A stretch of DNA of 64,000 bases from an uncultured Bacteroidales bacterium (GTDB lineage: Bacteria > Bacteroidota > Bacteroidia > Bacteroidales > Bacteroidaceae), in NCBI GenBank assembly GCA_902771725.1, contig CACXXT010000002.1:46948-110947 (forward strand), given 5' to 3'. Below the pieces are notes generated by a model. That model made no database searches, had not been told where the DNA came from, and saw nothing but the letters and a program-made list of their open reading frames with translations. The translations under genes were made by a program, and so were the position numbers. Position 1 is the stretch's first letter. Every line of letters starts with the position of its first letter. Below, piece after piece: positions 8,889-18,200 of this stretch.

Positions 8889-10391
8889 TTATTTGTACGC
8901 TGCCACCTGGGCCTCGGTGTGACGCACGACGTGGTTCAACTCCTCGATGGTCACGCGCACGGCTGAACGGGTGAGTTCGGGCACGTTGAAGCTCTTGAGG
9001 AGCAGCTGGTTGTACTCGGGGTCGCGCTGCGGAAGGAGGAAGGCGCGACGCGCCTGACCCTGGCGGTCGAAGTAGGCGATATAGGGGCGCGTGAAGTTGC
9101 CGTCGTCCCTACGGGAACTGAAGACAATCCAGCGACCGTTGGACGACCAACTGTGGTAGCTGTCGGCATCCGGGGAGTTGGCAGCAGTGAGGGGGTAAGG
9201 AGCAAGGTCGTTAGAAAGGGGCTTCACCCACAAATCCGCACTCTTGTGCCAGATATGGAACTGACCGTAGCGGCCGTAGGTGTAGAGGAGGTAATGGCCG
9301 TCGGGGCTGATGCGCGGCACGCTGCAACTCATACCTTGCGAACTGGCGTCAACTTCAAGTCGCGGCTCGCCGAAGGTTCGCGTGGCGAGGTCAAAAGGCA
9401 TAGAATAGATGTCATAGAGGAGGCTGTCGAAGCGGGAGGTGATGAGTGCTTCGGTATTCTCGCCCTCGAGTTCTGGCATCTTGGCCGAGCAGTAGTAGAG
9501 CCGGGTGCCGTCAGGTGTCCAGCAGGGGAAGGTCTCAAGCGCATCGGTGGAACGAAGGATGTTGCTGACCTGGTTGCGCTCGGCATCGTAGAGGATGAGG
9601 TCAGACTCCGTATCGAGCACTTCGATCTTCTCGGGATAGAGCAGGTGGAAGACCTGTCCGGTCTTGTTGGTGGAGAACGCCACAAGGGGCTGCGTGGGGT
9701 GCCAGCTGGGATAGACACCGGCGGCGAGAATGCTGTCGTGCTTGATGGCAATCTTATGAGCCTCACGACCATTGGTGACGACGGTGCCGCCGTGGGCAGC
9801 ACGTACGTGAAACAGCATCCGCTCGGTGTCGTAGTTCTGATAGTTGTGGCAGTTCACACAATGGTTCTCGTCGTTGTCGTAGCTGCGGTTGTTCTCGTAG
9901 ATGGTGGTCTGCGTGAAGTTGGTCAGGTTGCGCTGGTAGAGTCCCAGCTGACGGTAGAGCTCGTAGCCTGGCTCGATGAGGCGGTAGGAGAGGAACGAGT
10001 CGATGGGTTCCTCGGCCACCGACAGGCGGAAGGCGGGGTGGCGCACCCAACCCTGCCCCCTACGCGCGTACACGCGTACTTCTATATCTTTACCGCGCTG
10101 AGCGGTGAGCAGGCTGCGCCAGGCGGCGGTGTCGATATCCATCTTGCCGTCCGAGCCGGCACCGCAGACGAGTCCGCCGAGGTCAGCCACAAAGGCATCC
10201 GCCGCATCGTCCACTACCATGAAGTTCAGCGGGGCGATATTGGGCGGGATGGTGACATCGCGGTAGTCGGGATAGATGCATGCGCTGTCAGCCACCTCGG
10301 TGAAGGTGGCGGGGAGGGAGGTGGGACGGCCGCTGCAGGCACTCAGAAGCGCAATTGCTACGGCGACAAAACATATCAATAACTTTTTCAT
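8889..10391 (-). CDS. Lipoprotein with a c-type heme motif and TolB/PD40-like beta-propeller (copy B)
   Basis: The 500-residue paralogue of the 5706 gene has Cys19 in LLSAC as the lipid-attachment site and the heme motif CVNCH at residues 178-182. Residues 20-105 are almost identical between the copies, while the region around the heme motif and the C-terminal half differ more. That uneven conservation suggests gene conversion or selection on the N-terminal domain. The propeller repeats, such as VPRISPDGHYLLYTYG and YHSWSSNGRWIVFSSRRDDG, are kept. It follows the copy-B membrane protein gene by 20 bases. Function is unknown; retention of the heme motif in both copies argues that a bound heme matters. 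Confidence 0.75.
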   Translation of the reverse strand: MKKLLICFVAVAIALLSACSGRPTSLPATFTEVADSACIYPDYRDVTIPPNIAPLNFMVVDDAADAFVADLGGLVCGAGSDGKMDIDTAAWRSLLTAQRGKDIEVRVYARRGQGWVRHPAFRLSVAEEPIDSFLSYRLIEPGYELYRQLGLYQRNLTNFTQTTIYENNRSYDNDENHCVNCHNYQNYDTERMLFHVRAAHGGTVVTNGREAHKIAIKHDSILAAGVYPSWHPTQPLVAFSTNKTGQVFHLLYPEKIEVLDTESDLILYDAERNQVSNILRSTDALETFPCWTPDGTRLYYCSAKMPELEGENTEALITSRFDSLLYDIYSMPFDLATRTFGEPRLEVDASSQGMSCSVPRISPDGHYLLYTYGRYGQFHIWHKSADLWVKPLSNDLAPYPLTAANSPDADSYHSWSSNGRWIVFSSRRDDGNFTRPYIAYFDRQGQARRAFLLPQRDPEYNQLLLKSFNVPELTRSAVRVTIEELNHVVRHTEAQVAAYK

Positions 10392-10411
10392 AGCAGGGAG
10401 CTGGGTCTTTT

Positions 10412-11953
10412 TCAGTTCACGCCCGACTTGGAGGTCTCGAGGTGTTTCTCACCCGACTTCACGGTGGCCCGTATATTTCCGAAGAAATAGTAGTAGGGGA
10501 AGTAGCCGTGGTACTCGTCGAAGAGTTCACGTCCGCCGCGTTCACGCTCCTTCATATACGGTGCTGCCACCTTTAGGAATCCCACGTAGCGCTGGACGTC
10601 CATTTTCAATTGCGGGAAGGCCTGGAGAATGAAGTCGTTCTTGGGAGCCTGCGTGGCCAGTCCCTCGGCGATGGTGCGGGGAGGTGTGCTGCCCACGAGC
10701 ACCTGACAGCGGGCCAGGAAGTCTGGCATACGTTTGCTATAGAGGTTAGCCATGAGGCTGTAGTAGAGTGTTTGGATGCTCCGACCAGATTCCGCTACTG
10801 CGAAATAGCCGAGGAAGCAAGGCTGCGCGAACTGGTTCTCGAAGGCGTTGGTCAACGGCGCCGTCTGCATCACGCTGGCGAACTCCGGGTCGGCCTCCAC
10901 GAGGTCTGCCCGATGGAGCATCGGTTCGTATTTCTCCAGAAACGCCCCTTCGAAGGGAGCCTTGCGGATGATATGGAAATACTTACGCGCCACCTCCCAG
11001 TCGCCCTCGATGAGTGCCATGCGAGCCAGATGCTTCAGCGTGAACAACGAAGGACCATCCATGGTCAATTCCTCCATGGCACGCCGCATGGCCGGGCGCA
11101 CGAGTCCGCTCTGGAAGTCACAGTCGACGAGGTTGTAGTTCAGCGCCTGCTCGGGGTCGCCGCCGTAGGAATGGGCATAGACAGTGTCGTATTCCAACCG
11201 GATATCAAACAGCTGGTCGGTGAGGTGCCCTGTGCGGACGAGGCCTATGGCATAGTAAGCTGCCAAGGGACGATAACTCAGGTGGGCATTCTTGTGGCCC
11301 GTCTCCACCATTCCCGCATAGTCCTGCTCCATCAGTTGCACCTGCATCCGGGTGAGCGGTCGCAGGAAGGGATGACGATGCTGCAACAACAAGCAGGGAG
11401 CGAGGAAGAGGAGAAGGATGAAAAGAGGTAAAAGAAGAAGAGTAAAAGAGAAGGACCTCGCACCCCGCTCCTCTTTCCGTGGGGCGGGGCTCACGGGGGC
11501 AGGAGCGTGTCTTCTTCTTCGCTTGAAAGTCCAGATGACAAACGCATCTGCGGCACAAACGACAAAGACGAGGAAGGGGACGCCGATGATGCGGCCCGGC
11601 TCATGCATATAGTAGAGGTCCAGGCCGGACCATGCCGTCCAGATCATCCAGCAGCACGCCGGCAGGTACTGTGCCCAGCGCCAGCGCCGCGGCAGACGCA
11701 GGCAATAGCCCACGAGCCAGGAGCCACAGGCAAGCAGCACCGCCACAAGCAGTCCGCCCAAGAGCGGCCAGTGGTACAGCGTCAGCAGCGCCCGACCAAC
11801 AATCCATAGGGAACCAAAGGGCTGCTGCCACAGCCAGTACATCAGTGTGGCATCGGCGGCAAAGTACGACCGCTCATAGGCGATGCGCAGCACATCACCC
11901 ATCCACCAGGACGACCACGCCCAGGAGAGAAGGAAGAAAGCGCATGAAACCAT
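10412..11953 (-). CDS. Polytopic membrane protein, DUF6057-like (copy B)
   Basis: The frame is open to 12097, but that would overlap the upstream peptidase gene by 125 bases. ATG at 11953 is chosen: it lies 19 bases beyond the peptidase stop, has GGAGAG upstream, and begins MVSCAFFLLSWAWSSWWMGD, matching the conserved start of copy A. The resulting protein has about 513 residues, with N-terminal membrane segments and a soluble helical C-terminal region such as RMALIEGDWEVARKYFHIIRKAPFEG. A perfect hairpin (11939-11958) overlaps the start codon. It is paired with the 8889 lipoprotein. Function is unknown. Confidence 0.65.
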   Translation of the reverse strand: MVSCAFFLLSWAWSSWWMGDVLRIAYERSYFAADATLMYWLWQQPFGSLWIVGRALLTLYHWPLLGGLLVAVLLACGSWLVGYCLRLPRRWRWAQYLPACCWMIWTAWSGLDLYYMHEPGRIIGVPFLVFVVCAADAFVIWTFKRRRRHAPAPVSPAPRKEERGARSFSFTLLLLPLFILLLFLAPCLLLQHRHPFLRPLTRMQVQLMEQDYAGMVETGHKNAHLSYRPLAAYYAIGLVRTGHLTDQLFDIRLEYDTVYAHSYGGDPEQALNYNLVDCDFQSGLVRPAMRRAMEELTMDGPSLFTLKHLARMALIEGDWEVARKYFHIIRKAPFEGAFLEKYEPMLHRADLVEADPEFASVMQTAPLTNAFENQFAQPCFLGYFAVAESGRSIQTLYYSLMANLYSKRMPDFLARCQVLVGSTPPRTIAEGLATQAPKNDFILQAFPQLKMDVQRYVGFLKVAAPYMKERERGGRELFDEYHGYFPYYYFFGNIRATVKSGEKHLETSKSGVN

Positions 11954-11958
11954 GCGCT
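11939..11958 (-). terminator. Hairpin over the copy-B membrane protein start; possible terminator of the M60 gene
   Basis: AGCGCATG at 11939-11946 and CATGCGCT at 11951-11958 form a perfect 8-bp stem with a four-base loop. On the minus strand it is followed by a pyrimidine-rich run, TTCTTCCTTC. It lies 14 bases after the peptidase stop and contains the ATG proposed for the next gene, so it could both attenuate read-through and hide that start. Confidence 0.5.
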
Positions 11959-11972
11959 CTCTCCATTGAATA

Positions 11973-14900
11973 TTACTTAACGAGAACTTTCTTGCCATTG
12001 ACAATATAGAGTCCTGACTGGTGAATCGAACCGATGCGACGGCCGGTGATGTCGAACACCTGCTTGGAGGCAGGCACTTCACCCATCCGTACATCATTCA
12101 CAGCATCGTCCGGCTTCTGGTCGGTGCAGAGGCGGTCGGACATATCGTACATTGCAGTCTTGATGGTCACTTTATCCAGCCCAAGAGCGAGGATGTGGTC
12201 GGGAAGCTTGGTGGAGCGTGCGTTGGTAGCCCAGATGAGGTTGCCGTCGGCATCATAGAACTTGTGGCCTGCATAGTTCTTCGTGCCCTGGAAGGTGATG
12301 GTCTTACCCGTGGAGTTGAGGGTGTAGTAGTCATCCACTACAGGCTCTGCATCGTCAGTGAAGGACTCGTAGTCGCCTCCGACGTATGAGGAACTGGCGC
12401 TCTTCATCAGATAGGGGTATTCATCGTTGGCACGCTTCTTGCCATCGGAAGCTGCGACGCAGCCGAAGATATTATCGCGGTCGGCCTTCTTCTGGATGAT
12501 GCGGTCGTCGATGAACATGATGTTGCCCAGTTTCTTTTCGTACTTCTGCATATATTTCTTAGCAGAATTGATATGCTGCTGGGTGGTGGTAACATCATAG
12601 TTGGAGTAGTCGCCAACGTGGAGCATCTTCACAGGGATGAACATTCCGTAGGCCTCGAAGAGTTCACTGAGGTCAGCCTGAGCCACGTCGCAAATCATCT
12701 TGGCCAAATGGAGGTAGTCATCTTTACCATAGGATGTGGCGCCACCGTTGCCGGGACCGCTCCACTTGTTGATGGGATTCTTGCGCATCGTGCGGAACAG
12801 GTTGGGCAGGAAATTGTCGTCGTGGTGCTGGACATGGAAATAGAGGTAGAGCTGATAGAACAGACCCGTTGTCATCCAGATATTACGCTCCAGCCAGGGT
12901 GTCTCACTGGCCATGTATTCGAAGTTCTGGCTCGGATAATAGCGGCGGGAATTGAGGATGCCAGTCTCGAAGGTGTTGATATTTGAGAACAGGTTGTTGG
13001 AACTCTCCGTGGTGCCGATGACGTTAATGCTTGCCTGGTGGTTATGACCCATTTCATGACTGGGTCCCCAGAGGTTGCCACCGCCGGTGGACATCTTCTG
13101 ATAATTCATGATGGTTGCCAGGGTACTGTTCTCGTAGTAAGTACCGTTGGTGGTGGCAAACATATAATTGTAATTGATGCTGAAGCAGTTCCAGACGTTG
13201 CGGTATCTGCCCTCAAAGTCTTCGACGCCCATGTAGCGCTCTTCGTTTGCTGGAATGGTTTCCCAGATGTGCATCAGTCCTTCCATCTCATTGGGCTCGG
13301 CCTTCTTCACAAGTTCCGCATCCATACAGAAGACGAGGTGGTCGGTCTTCAGGTTGAGGACAGGACAGGCCTTGAGGAGATCCTGCTGGAGGAGCTTCCA
13401 GTCGGCGTTGGTCATGCCGCGGGTGGCATCCCAGTAGCCATGAAGCTGTCCACCTTCAATGTGGATCTTGATATCGGGATAGTCCTTCAGGTACTTCTTC
13501 GTGTCCTCAAGCTGGTAGAAGATGTAGAGCATCTTCTGCTCTGCATAACGCACCAGGTTCAGACCGGCCTTCAGATCTGTGGTGGCTCCGGAACGGCGGT
13601 CGCCCGGAACGGCGTCGGTACCCACGGCCTCCACCTGCAAGGTACATCCGGACTTCGCATCCTCATCCACATAGATGTAGATGATATCGCCGGGATTAGC
13701 GACGATTCCGGTAGGGCCGGAGAGTTTTCCGAAGGCGTTGCTCATGGTGAAGTTGTTGCCGTCCGCCATCTTCTGGAAATGGCTATAGACCTTGTAGTCA
13801 GCGATGCGGAAGAACTTCTCGTAGCCGGCGCTGTAGTTGGTCTTGGTATTGGTGAACTGCTTCCAGGTGTTATTCTTCACCTTCAGCACCAGAGCCTTCA
13901 TATCCTCATTCAGGGCCTTGAAGTCGTCGTTGGCAGCCAGAGCCTCATCGGAGAGAGCCTGGATATCAGCCTTCAGGGTGGTGCAGGCCTTGTCCTCGAA
14001 GAGGTTGTTGAGGTTCGCCTGCAGCTTAGTCTTGTTGGACACCAGTTCATCGAAGGCCTGCTGACCGGCGCGTGCCTTGTCGATGTCCTCCTGGGAAAGC
14101 GTCACTTCCTCGAAATGCCACTCGCTGGCGGCAGCATCTGTGCTCCAGCGCACCACATTATGTCCCTGGGTTTCTGCATCATGGAGACCTGCGGTCTGAC
14201 CGGCCGTGTAGATGGTCCACCGGTAGTCCCAGTCGTCCTTGACGGGAGTGATATTGAACGCAGCCTTGTTCTTACCGAGCGGGAAGGGAGTGCTGGTGGA
14301 GGACTGAGGCTGGACATACTGCTGCGTGACCACGGCCTGAATGTTCCATCCCGTGCCGCTCTTGGTCAGCTGCCAGTACTGGTTGAAGTTGGTGGCATCG
14401 ATGTTCTTGGTGCTGAGGGGGTCGCCGGCGGTCAGTGCCAGGCCGTAGTAGCTGACGATGCGGTAGTAGGCGCCATCCTTGAGCTCGCCCGTGTAGGGAT
14501 CCAAAGCCATGAGCTTCTGATGAATTTCCTCGAAGTCAAAGTTGTCGGCAGTTTCAATCTTCCAGTCGCTACCAGCGTCGCCAGAGTAGCTCCACTTGTA
14601 GATGCCCTTACCGTCGCCGTTGAGGTTCAGGCAGGTCTGACCGCTGAAGTCGCTGGCAGAGGAGATGTTGAAATAGTTGGCATCGTTGGGGCTCTTCTGG
14701 ATGTAGAGGGTCGTCTTGCTCTTGGCGGGCGAACCAAACTCTGCCTGGAGGTATTCACCGGTGTTGGCGCTGCGGACCGTGTAGCCGTTGCCGCTCTTGA
14801 GGAGTACCCAGACCTGACCAATTTCATTCACATTGCGCGCAGCACCCACAGCCTTGCCGCTCTGGGTGGTGGTCAGACAGGCAGTGGAAGTGCGTTTATT

Positions 14901-15005
14901 GATCAGGCGGACAAGTCCTTCCTGAATGTCAGCAGCACTGATGGTGCTGAGTCCTGCAAACGAGATGCAGGCGAGGATAAAGAAGTAGAGTCGTTTCATA
15001 TACAT
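11973..15005 (-). CDS. Exported M60-type (enhancin-like) metallopeptidase with ricin-like N-terminal modules
   Basis: The 1010-residue protein has a signal peptide cleaved near STISA. The zinc motif HEMGH lies at residues 650-654, with Glu667 downstream, the HExxH-x(8-24)-E spacing of M60 (enhancin-like) peptidases, which attack mucin-type glycoproteins. Residues about 28-160 and 170-310 contain QxW-like segments (GQVWVLLKSGNG, NQYWQLTKSGTG) reminiscent of ricin-type sugar-binding domains, and a helical linker follows. The C-terminus, ITGRRIGSIHQSGLYIVNGK, belongs to the tail family seen in three other exported proteins here. A TAnnTTTG promoter lies 40 bases upstream. The likely role is cleavage of glycosylated host or dietary proteins at the surface. 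Confidence 0.85.
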   Translation of the reverse strand: MYMKRLYFFILACISFAGLSTISAADIQEGLVRLINKRTSTACLTTTQSGKAVGAARNVNEIGQVWVLLKSGNGYTVRSANTGEYLQAEFGSPAKSKTTLYIQKSPNDANYFNISSASDFSGQTCLNLNGDGKGIYKWSYSGDAGSDWKIETADNFDFEEIHQKLMALDPYTGELKDGAYYRIVSYYGLALTAGDPLSTKNIDATNFNQYWQLTKSGTGWNIQAVVTQQYVQPQSSTSTPFPLGKNKAAFNITPVKDDWDYRWTIYTAGQTAGLHDAETQGHNVVRWSTDAAASEWHFEEVTLSQEDIDKARAGQQAFDELVSNKTKLQANLNNLFEDKACTTLKADIQALSDEALAANDDFKALNEDMKALVLKVKNNTWKQFTNTKTNYSAGYEKFFRIADYKVYSHFQKMADGNNFTMSNAFGKLSGPTGIVANPGDIIYIYVDEDAKSGCTLQVEAVGTDAVPGDRRSGATTDLKAGLNLVRYAEQKMLYIFYQLEDTKKYLKDYPDIKIHIEGGQLHGYWDATRGMTNADWKLLQQDLLKACPVLNLKTDHLVFCMDAELVKKAEPNEMEGLMHIWETIPANEERYMGVEDFEGRYRNVWNCFSINYNYMFATTNGTYYENSTLATIMNYQKMSTGGGNLWGPSHEMGHNHQASINVIGTTESSNNLFSNINTFETGILNSRRYYPSQNFEYMASETPWLERNIWMTTGLFYQLYLYFHVQHHDDNFLPNLFRTMRKNPINKWSGPGNGGATSYGKDDYLHLAKMICDVAQADLSELFEAYGMFIPVKMLHVGDYSNYDVTTTQQHINSAKKYMQKYEKKLGNIMFIDDRIIQKKADRDNIFGCVAASDGKKRANDEYPYLMKSASSSYVGGDYESFTDDAEPVVDDYYTLNSTGKTITFQGTKNYAGHKFYDADGNLIWATNARSTKLPDHILALGLDKVTIKTAMYDMSDRLCTDQKPDDAVNDVRMGEVPASKQVFDITGRRIGSIHQSGLYIVNGKKVLVK

Positions 15006-15044
15006 ACGGGGTTTAGTTAGTTCTCGCTTGTTGCTTTAGCGTTG

Positions 15045-15076
15045 CAAAAGTACAACTTTCTTCGTGACCCACCAAA
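15045..15076 (-). promoter_or_regulatory. Promoter of the M60 peptidase gene
   Basis: On the minus strand TTTG (15073-15076) and TACTTTTG (15045-15052) are separated by 20 bases, the arrangement of the Bacteroidota -33/-7 promoter. It precedes the ATG at 15005. Confidence 0.75.
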
Positions 15077-15132
15077 TTTTACTTCATTTTTGTGTGCCTG
15101 CGCGTACAAAGAAGCGTCATTTCATCAAAGAA

Positions 15133-15165
15133 ACAGGAGGGAAACGCGTTGCGCTTCCCTCCTGT
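15133..15165 (-). terminator. Terminator after the 1255-residue surface protein gene
   Basis: ACAGGAGGGAA (15133-15143) pairs with TTCCCTCCTGT (15155-15165). On the minus strand it lies about 50 bases after the stop at 15215 and is followed by TTCTTTG. A second small hairpin, AGAGGTC/GACCTCT, sits just before it near 15175-15194. Confidence 0.75.
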
Positions 15166-15214
15166 CGGAGTCTAAGAGGTCACGAAGGACCTCTGTGGAT
15201 GTCGTTTAGCAGGC

Positions 15215-18200
15215 TTACTTCACGATGACCTTCGTGCCGTTGATGATGTAAGCACCCTTCGGCATGTTGGAGATGCTGTTGAGGTTGCCGTTGCCAACGA
15301 AGCGGCCGTCGATGGTGTAGATGCCACCCATGCGGCTGACGTTCTTCACAGCAGCCTGGATGCCGTCCTCGAGACTTGCATTGAATTCGATTTCAATGCT
15401 TGCCTTGCGCCAGAACGAACCAGCCTCTTCATCGATATCGGTGATGTAAGCACGGTTGTCGCTGATGCTGGTGCCCTTGTCATAGAACTTGAGGGCCTCT
15501 TCCTCGTGACCTACGCCAGCGGTGATGAACTTCTGCTGGATAGCACCGCCGTCGAACACACCCTTGAGGTAGTTGGTATTCTGGGGCTGGGTGATGAGGT
15601 CAAGCTTGAAGCTGCAGTCAATGAATACAGCGTCTTCGTCCTCTGCATCGGGATTATAGTCGCCGGCAGCAACGATGAAGAACGGACGGCCTGCAGGAAC
15701 TGTCGGCTCGGTGATCTTGGCCAGGGTGACCTTCACGCTCTCGGTAGCGCCATCGGCATCGGGAGTACGCTCGACGCTTGCAACGCCCCAAAGCTGTGCC
15801 TGTTCGGCATTCTTGAACGTAACGGGAACAGCATAGCAGCGGCTGTAGATATCACCAGGCATGAGTTTCATCTTGAAGTCGCCATAGGTGTAGTTTGCAT
15901 CAACATCAGCAACCTCTTCTACGTAGAAGGCACCGCGATGATAGTCGTATTCACCCCAACCGCTGGTGTCGCCACCCCACTGGGTCAGGATATTGAGGCT
16001 CTTAGCGAGATGCAAGGGAGGAAGCTTGGTGTTCTGTATGGACTTGGCGAAGAAGGAGTTCTGTCCCCAGCCAATAACCTTCTGCTCGTAGAGGGCGGGA
16101 TAGATACCCAGACGAACGTCGCCACCTGTCGTGGGTCGAGTGAAGAACAGGCCGGTAGCCTTGTTCTGGATAGCGTATGCGCTGTCGCCAATGTTCACGA
16201 AGCGGAAGAGTGCCATGTCGGGATCTTCGAGGTCTGCCAGGTCGTCGCCGAAGATGTAGGTGCCTTCAGCTGCGGTTTCCTTGGTGACAGGAAGAACGAG
16301 ATTTGCGTTGTAGGGAGTGCCATCGTCGTTGGTGTCGATCTGCTCGAGACCTCTGACTGCAACGGCCAGGTACTTACCGAAGATTGCTTCGTTGACAGGG
16401 ATGTCACCAATGGTGTCCTCTTCGACAACACGCCAGTCGGCTTCGTTACCAGTGCCACTGATGTGACCCGTCTCCTGATTAACGTTACCCCATCCGTACT
16501 TGGCAAATTCATCCTCATTACCGAAGCGGATGCGATACCACTTACCTTCCTTGATCTTGTTGGGAGCCTCGTCGAGGGTCGTCAACTGAGACTTGAAGGA
16601 AGCAAGGAGTTCATTGCTCTTGGCGGGAGTATAGGCACCGGCTTCGTCATAAGCCTTGGCAGAAGCGATGGTGCTGTTCAGAGCGGTGGTGGAGCCAGCA
16701 GGCCAGAAGCCGGGGTTGGTTCCCTCAACGACCTTCTCCAACCTGTTCTTAGCCAGAGCAATGGTGTCGCGCAGAGCAGCAGGATTCACGTACTTAGCAA
16801 CGAATGCATCGTAAGCGGGCTTCAGACGCTCGTAGTCAGCAATGTCAAAGGCTTCCATATCGTAGTCAGCAAACTCTTCGATGAGAGCCTCGAGGTTCTT
16901 GGCGACATCGCCGAGAGCTACGTACTGTGACTTGGGATTCTCGACATCGTAGCAGAGCTGAATCTCAGAAAGGTGGAAGAATGCGCTACCGGCGTTGTTA
17001 CCGTCGTTGTAGAAGCGGATGTACTTGAAGCCCTGGGTGTCGAACGGCTCAGACTTGTAGGACTCGGTCTGGTTGTTGGAGTGCCAGGGGCTCTCGAAGG
17101 TAGCGAGTACTTCGCAGTCGCCGTCAGCTGCCTCGGGATCGTTGGTGCCCTCGAACGACCAGTTGGTAATCTGGTTGTTGTTGGTGTCACGGCGAGTAAA
17201 TCTCATGTAGATCTGCTGTTCTGCATTGAAGTCTTCGGGGAGCTCAACCTGGAGATAGTGGCGTCCTTCGGGCACTTCATTGCCTTCGGAAGCCGACCAA
17301 ACGCTGTGCCAATAAGTATTGGTCTTCTCATCGATGAGCACACCGTCGCGGAGGTTGCCGCCATCACCACCACCGAGGTCGTTCTGGCTGAACGGGCTGG
17401 TCATCTGAGCAGCGTCGGTGATGAGTTTCACGGTAGCAACGTCCTTGGCAATCTCAATCATGCCAGGAGCCTTGTCGCGCATGACGATGAACTCGGCCTT
17501 CTTGATGTCCTCGTCATCATCATAAGCGTCGATGATAGCCTGAGCCTCATTATCGGGCACTTTCTCGAAGTACCACTCAGAAGCCTTAGGACCATCGTAG
17601 GTGTCCCAAGTGGTGTACCAACCTACGAGGATAGCGCCAGTGCCTGAGCCATTACCATGATTATTCTGATGGAGGTAAAAGCCGTTAGCTGCAGCATCGG
17701 GCTGTCCAGCCAGACGAATATTCACATAGCTAATCTCTTCTTCGTGATTGGTAGCCACAGCATCGAAAGTCATCAGGCTGTCGGATTCCTCGCTCATTTC
17801 CACGTTGGTGCTGCGTGCAACGTTGGTGAAGCGGCCCTTGTGGTACATGCTCTGGACGTCAAAAGTGGTGTCGGTGACAGCGGTGATCTTCCAGAGAGCC
17901 TGAATGTTTTCTTCTTCGCTATCGAAGTCGGGGCTGAACCACTTAGCCCACAGCTTGCCGTCAGCACGAGAGCCACCCATATACTTCTCGACGTCTTCGC
18001 CGTCGTTGGTGTAAAGCATACCGGCCTTGATGCGGTAGTAACCATTTTCGAGGTTCTTAGCGGTGAAGGGGACCTTGGTGGGAGCGATAGCATCGAAAGT
18101 AGCGATGAAGGCATCGCGAACAGCGAGGATTTCTTCAGTGGTAGCGGAGGTGGGCAGTGCGCTGTAAGCTTCGAAAACATCCATGAAAGCCTGAACGGCC

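Noticed and set aside
9153..10382. 409-codon open frame on the plus strand opposite the copy-B lipoprotein
   Set aside because: It is a long antisense frame caused by high GC in codon position three; the minus-strand product has a lipoprotein signal, a heme motif and propeller repeats.
13038..15020. 660-codon open frame opposite the M60 peptidase
   Set aside because: The translation is repetitive Val/Gly/Leu-rich text with no domain; the M60 zinc motif is on the other strand.
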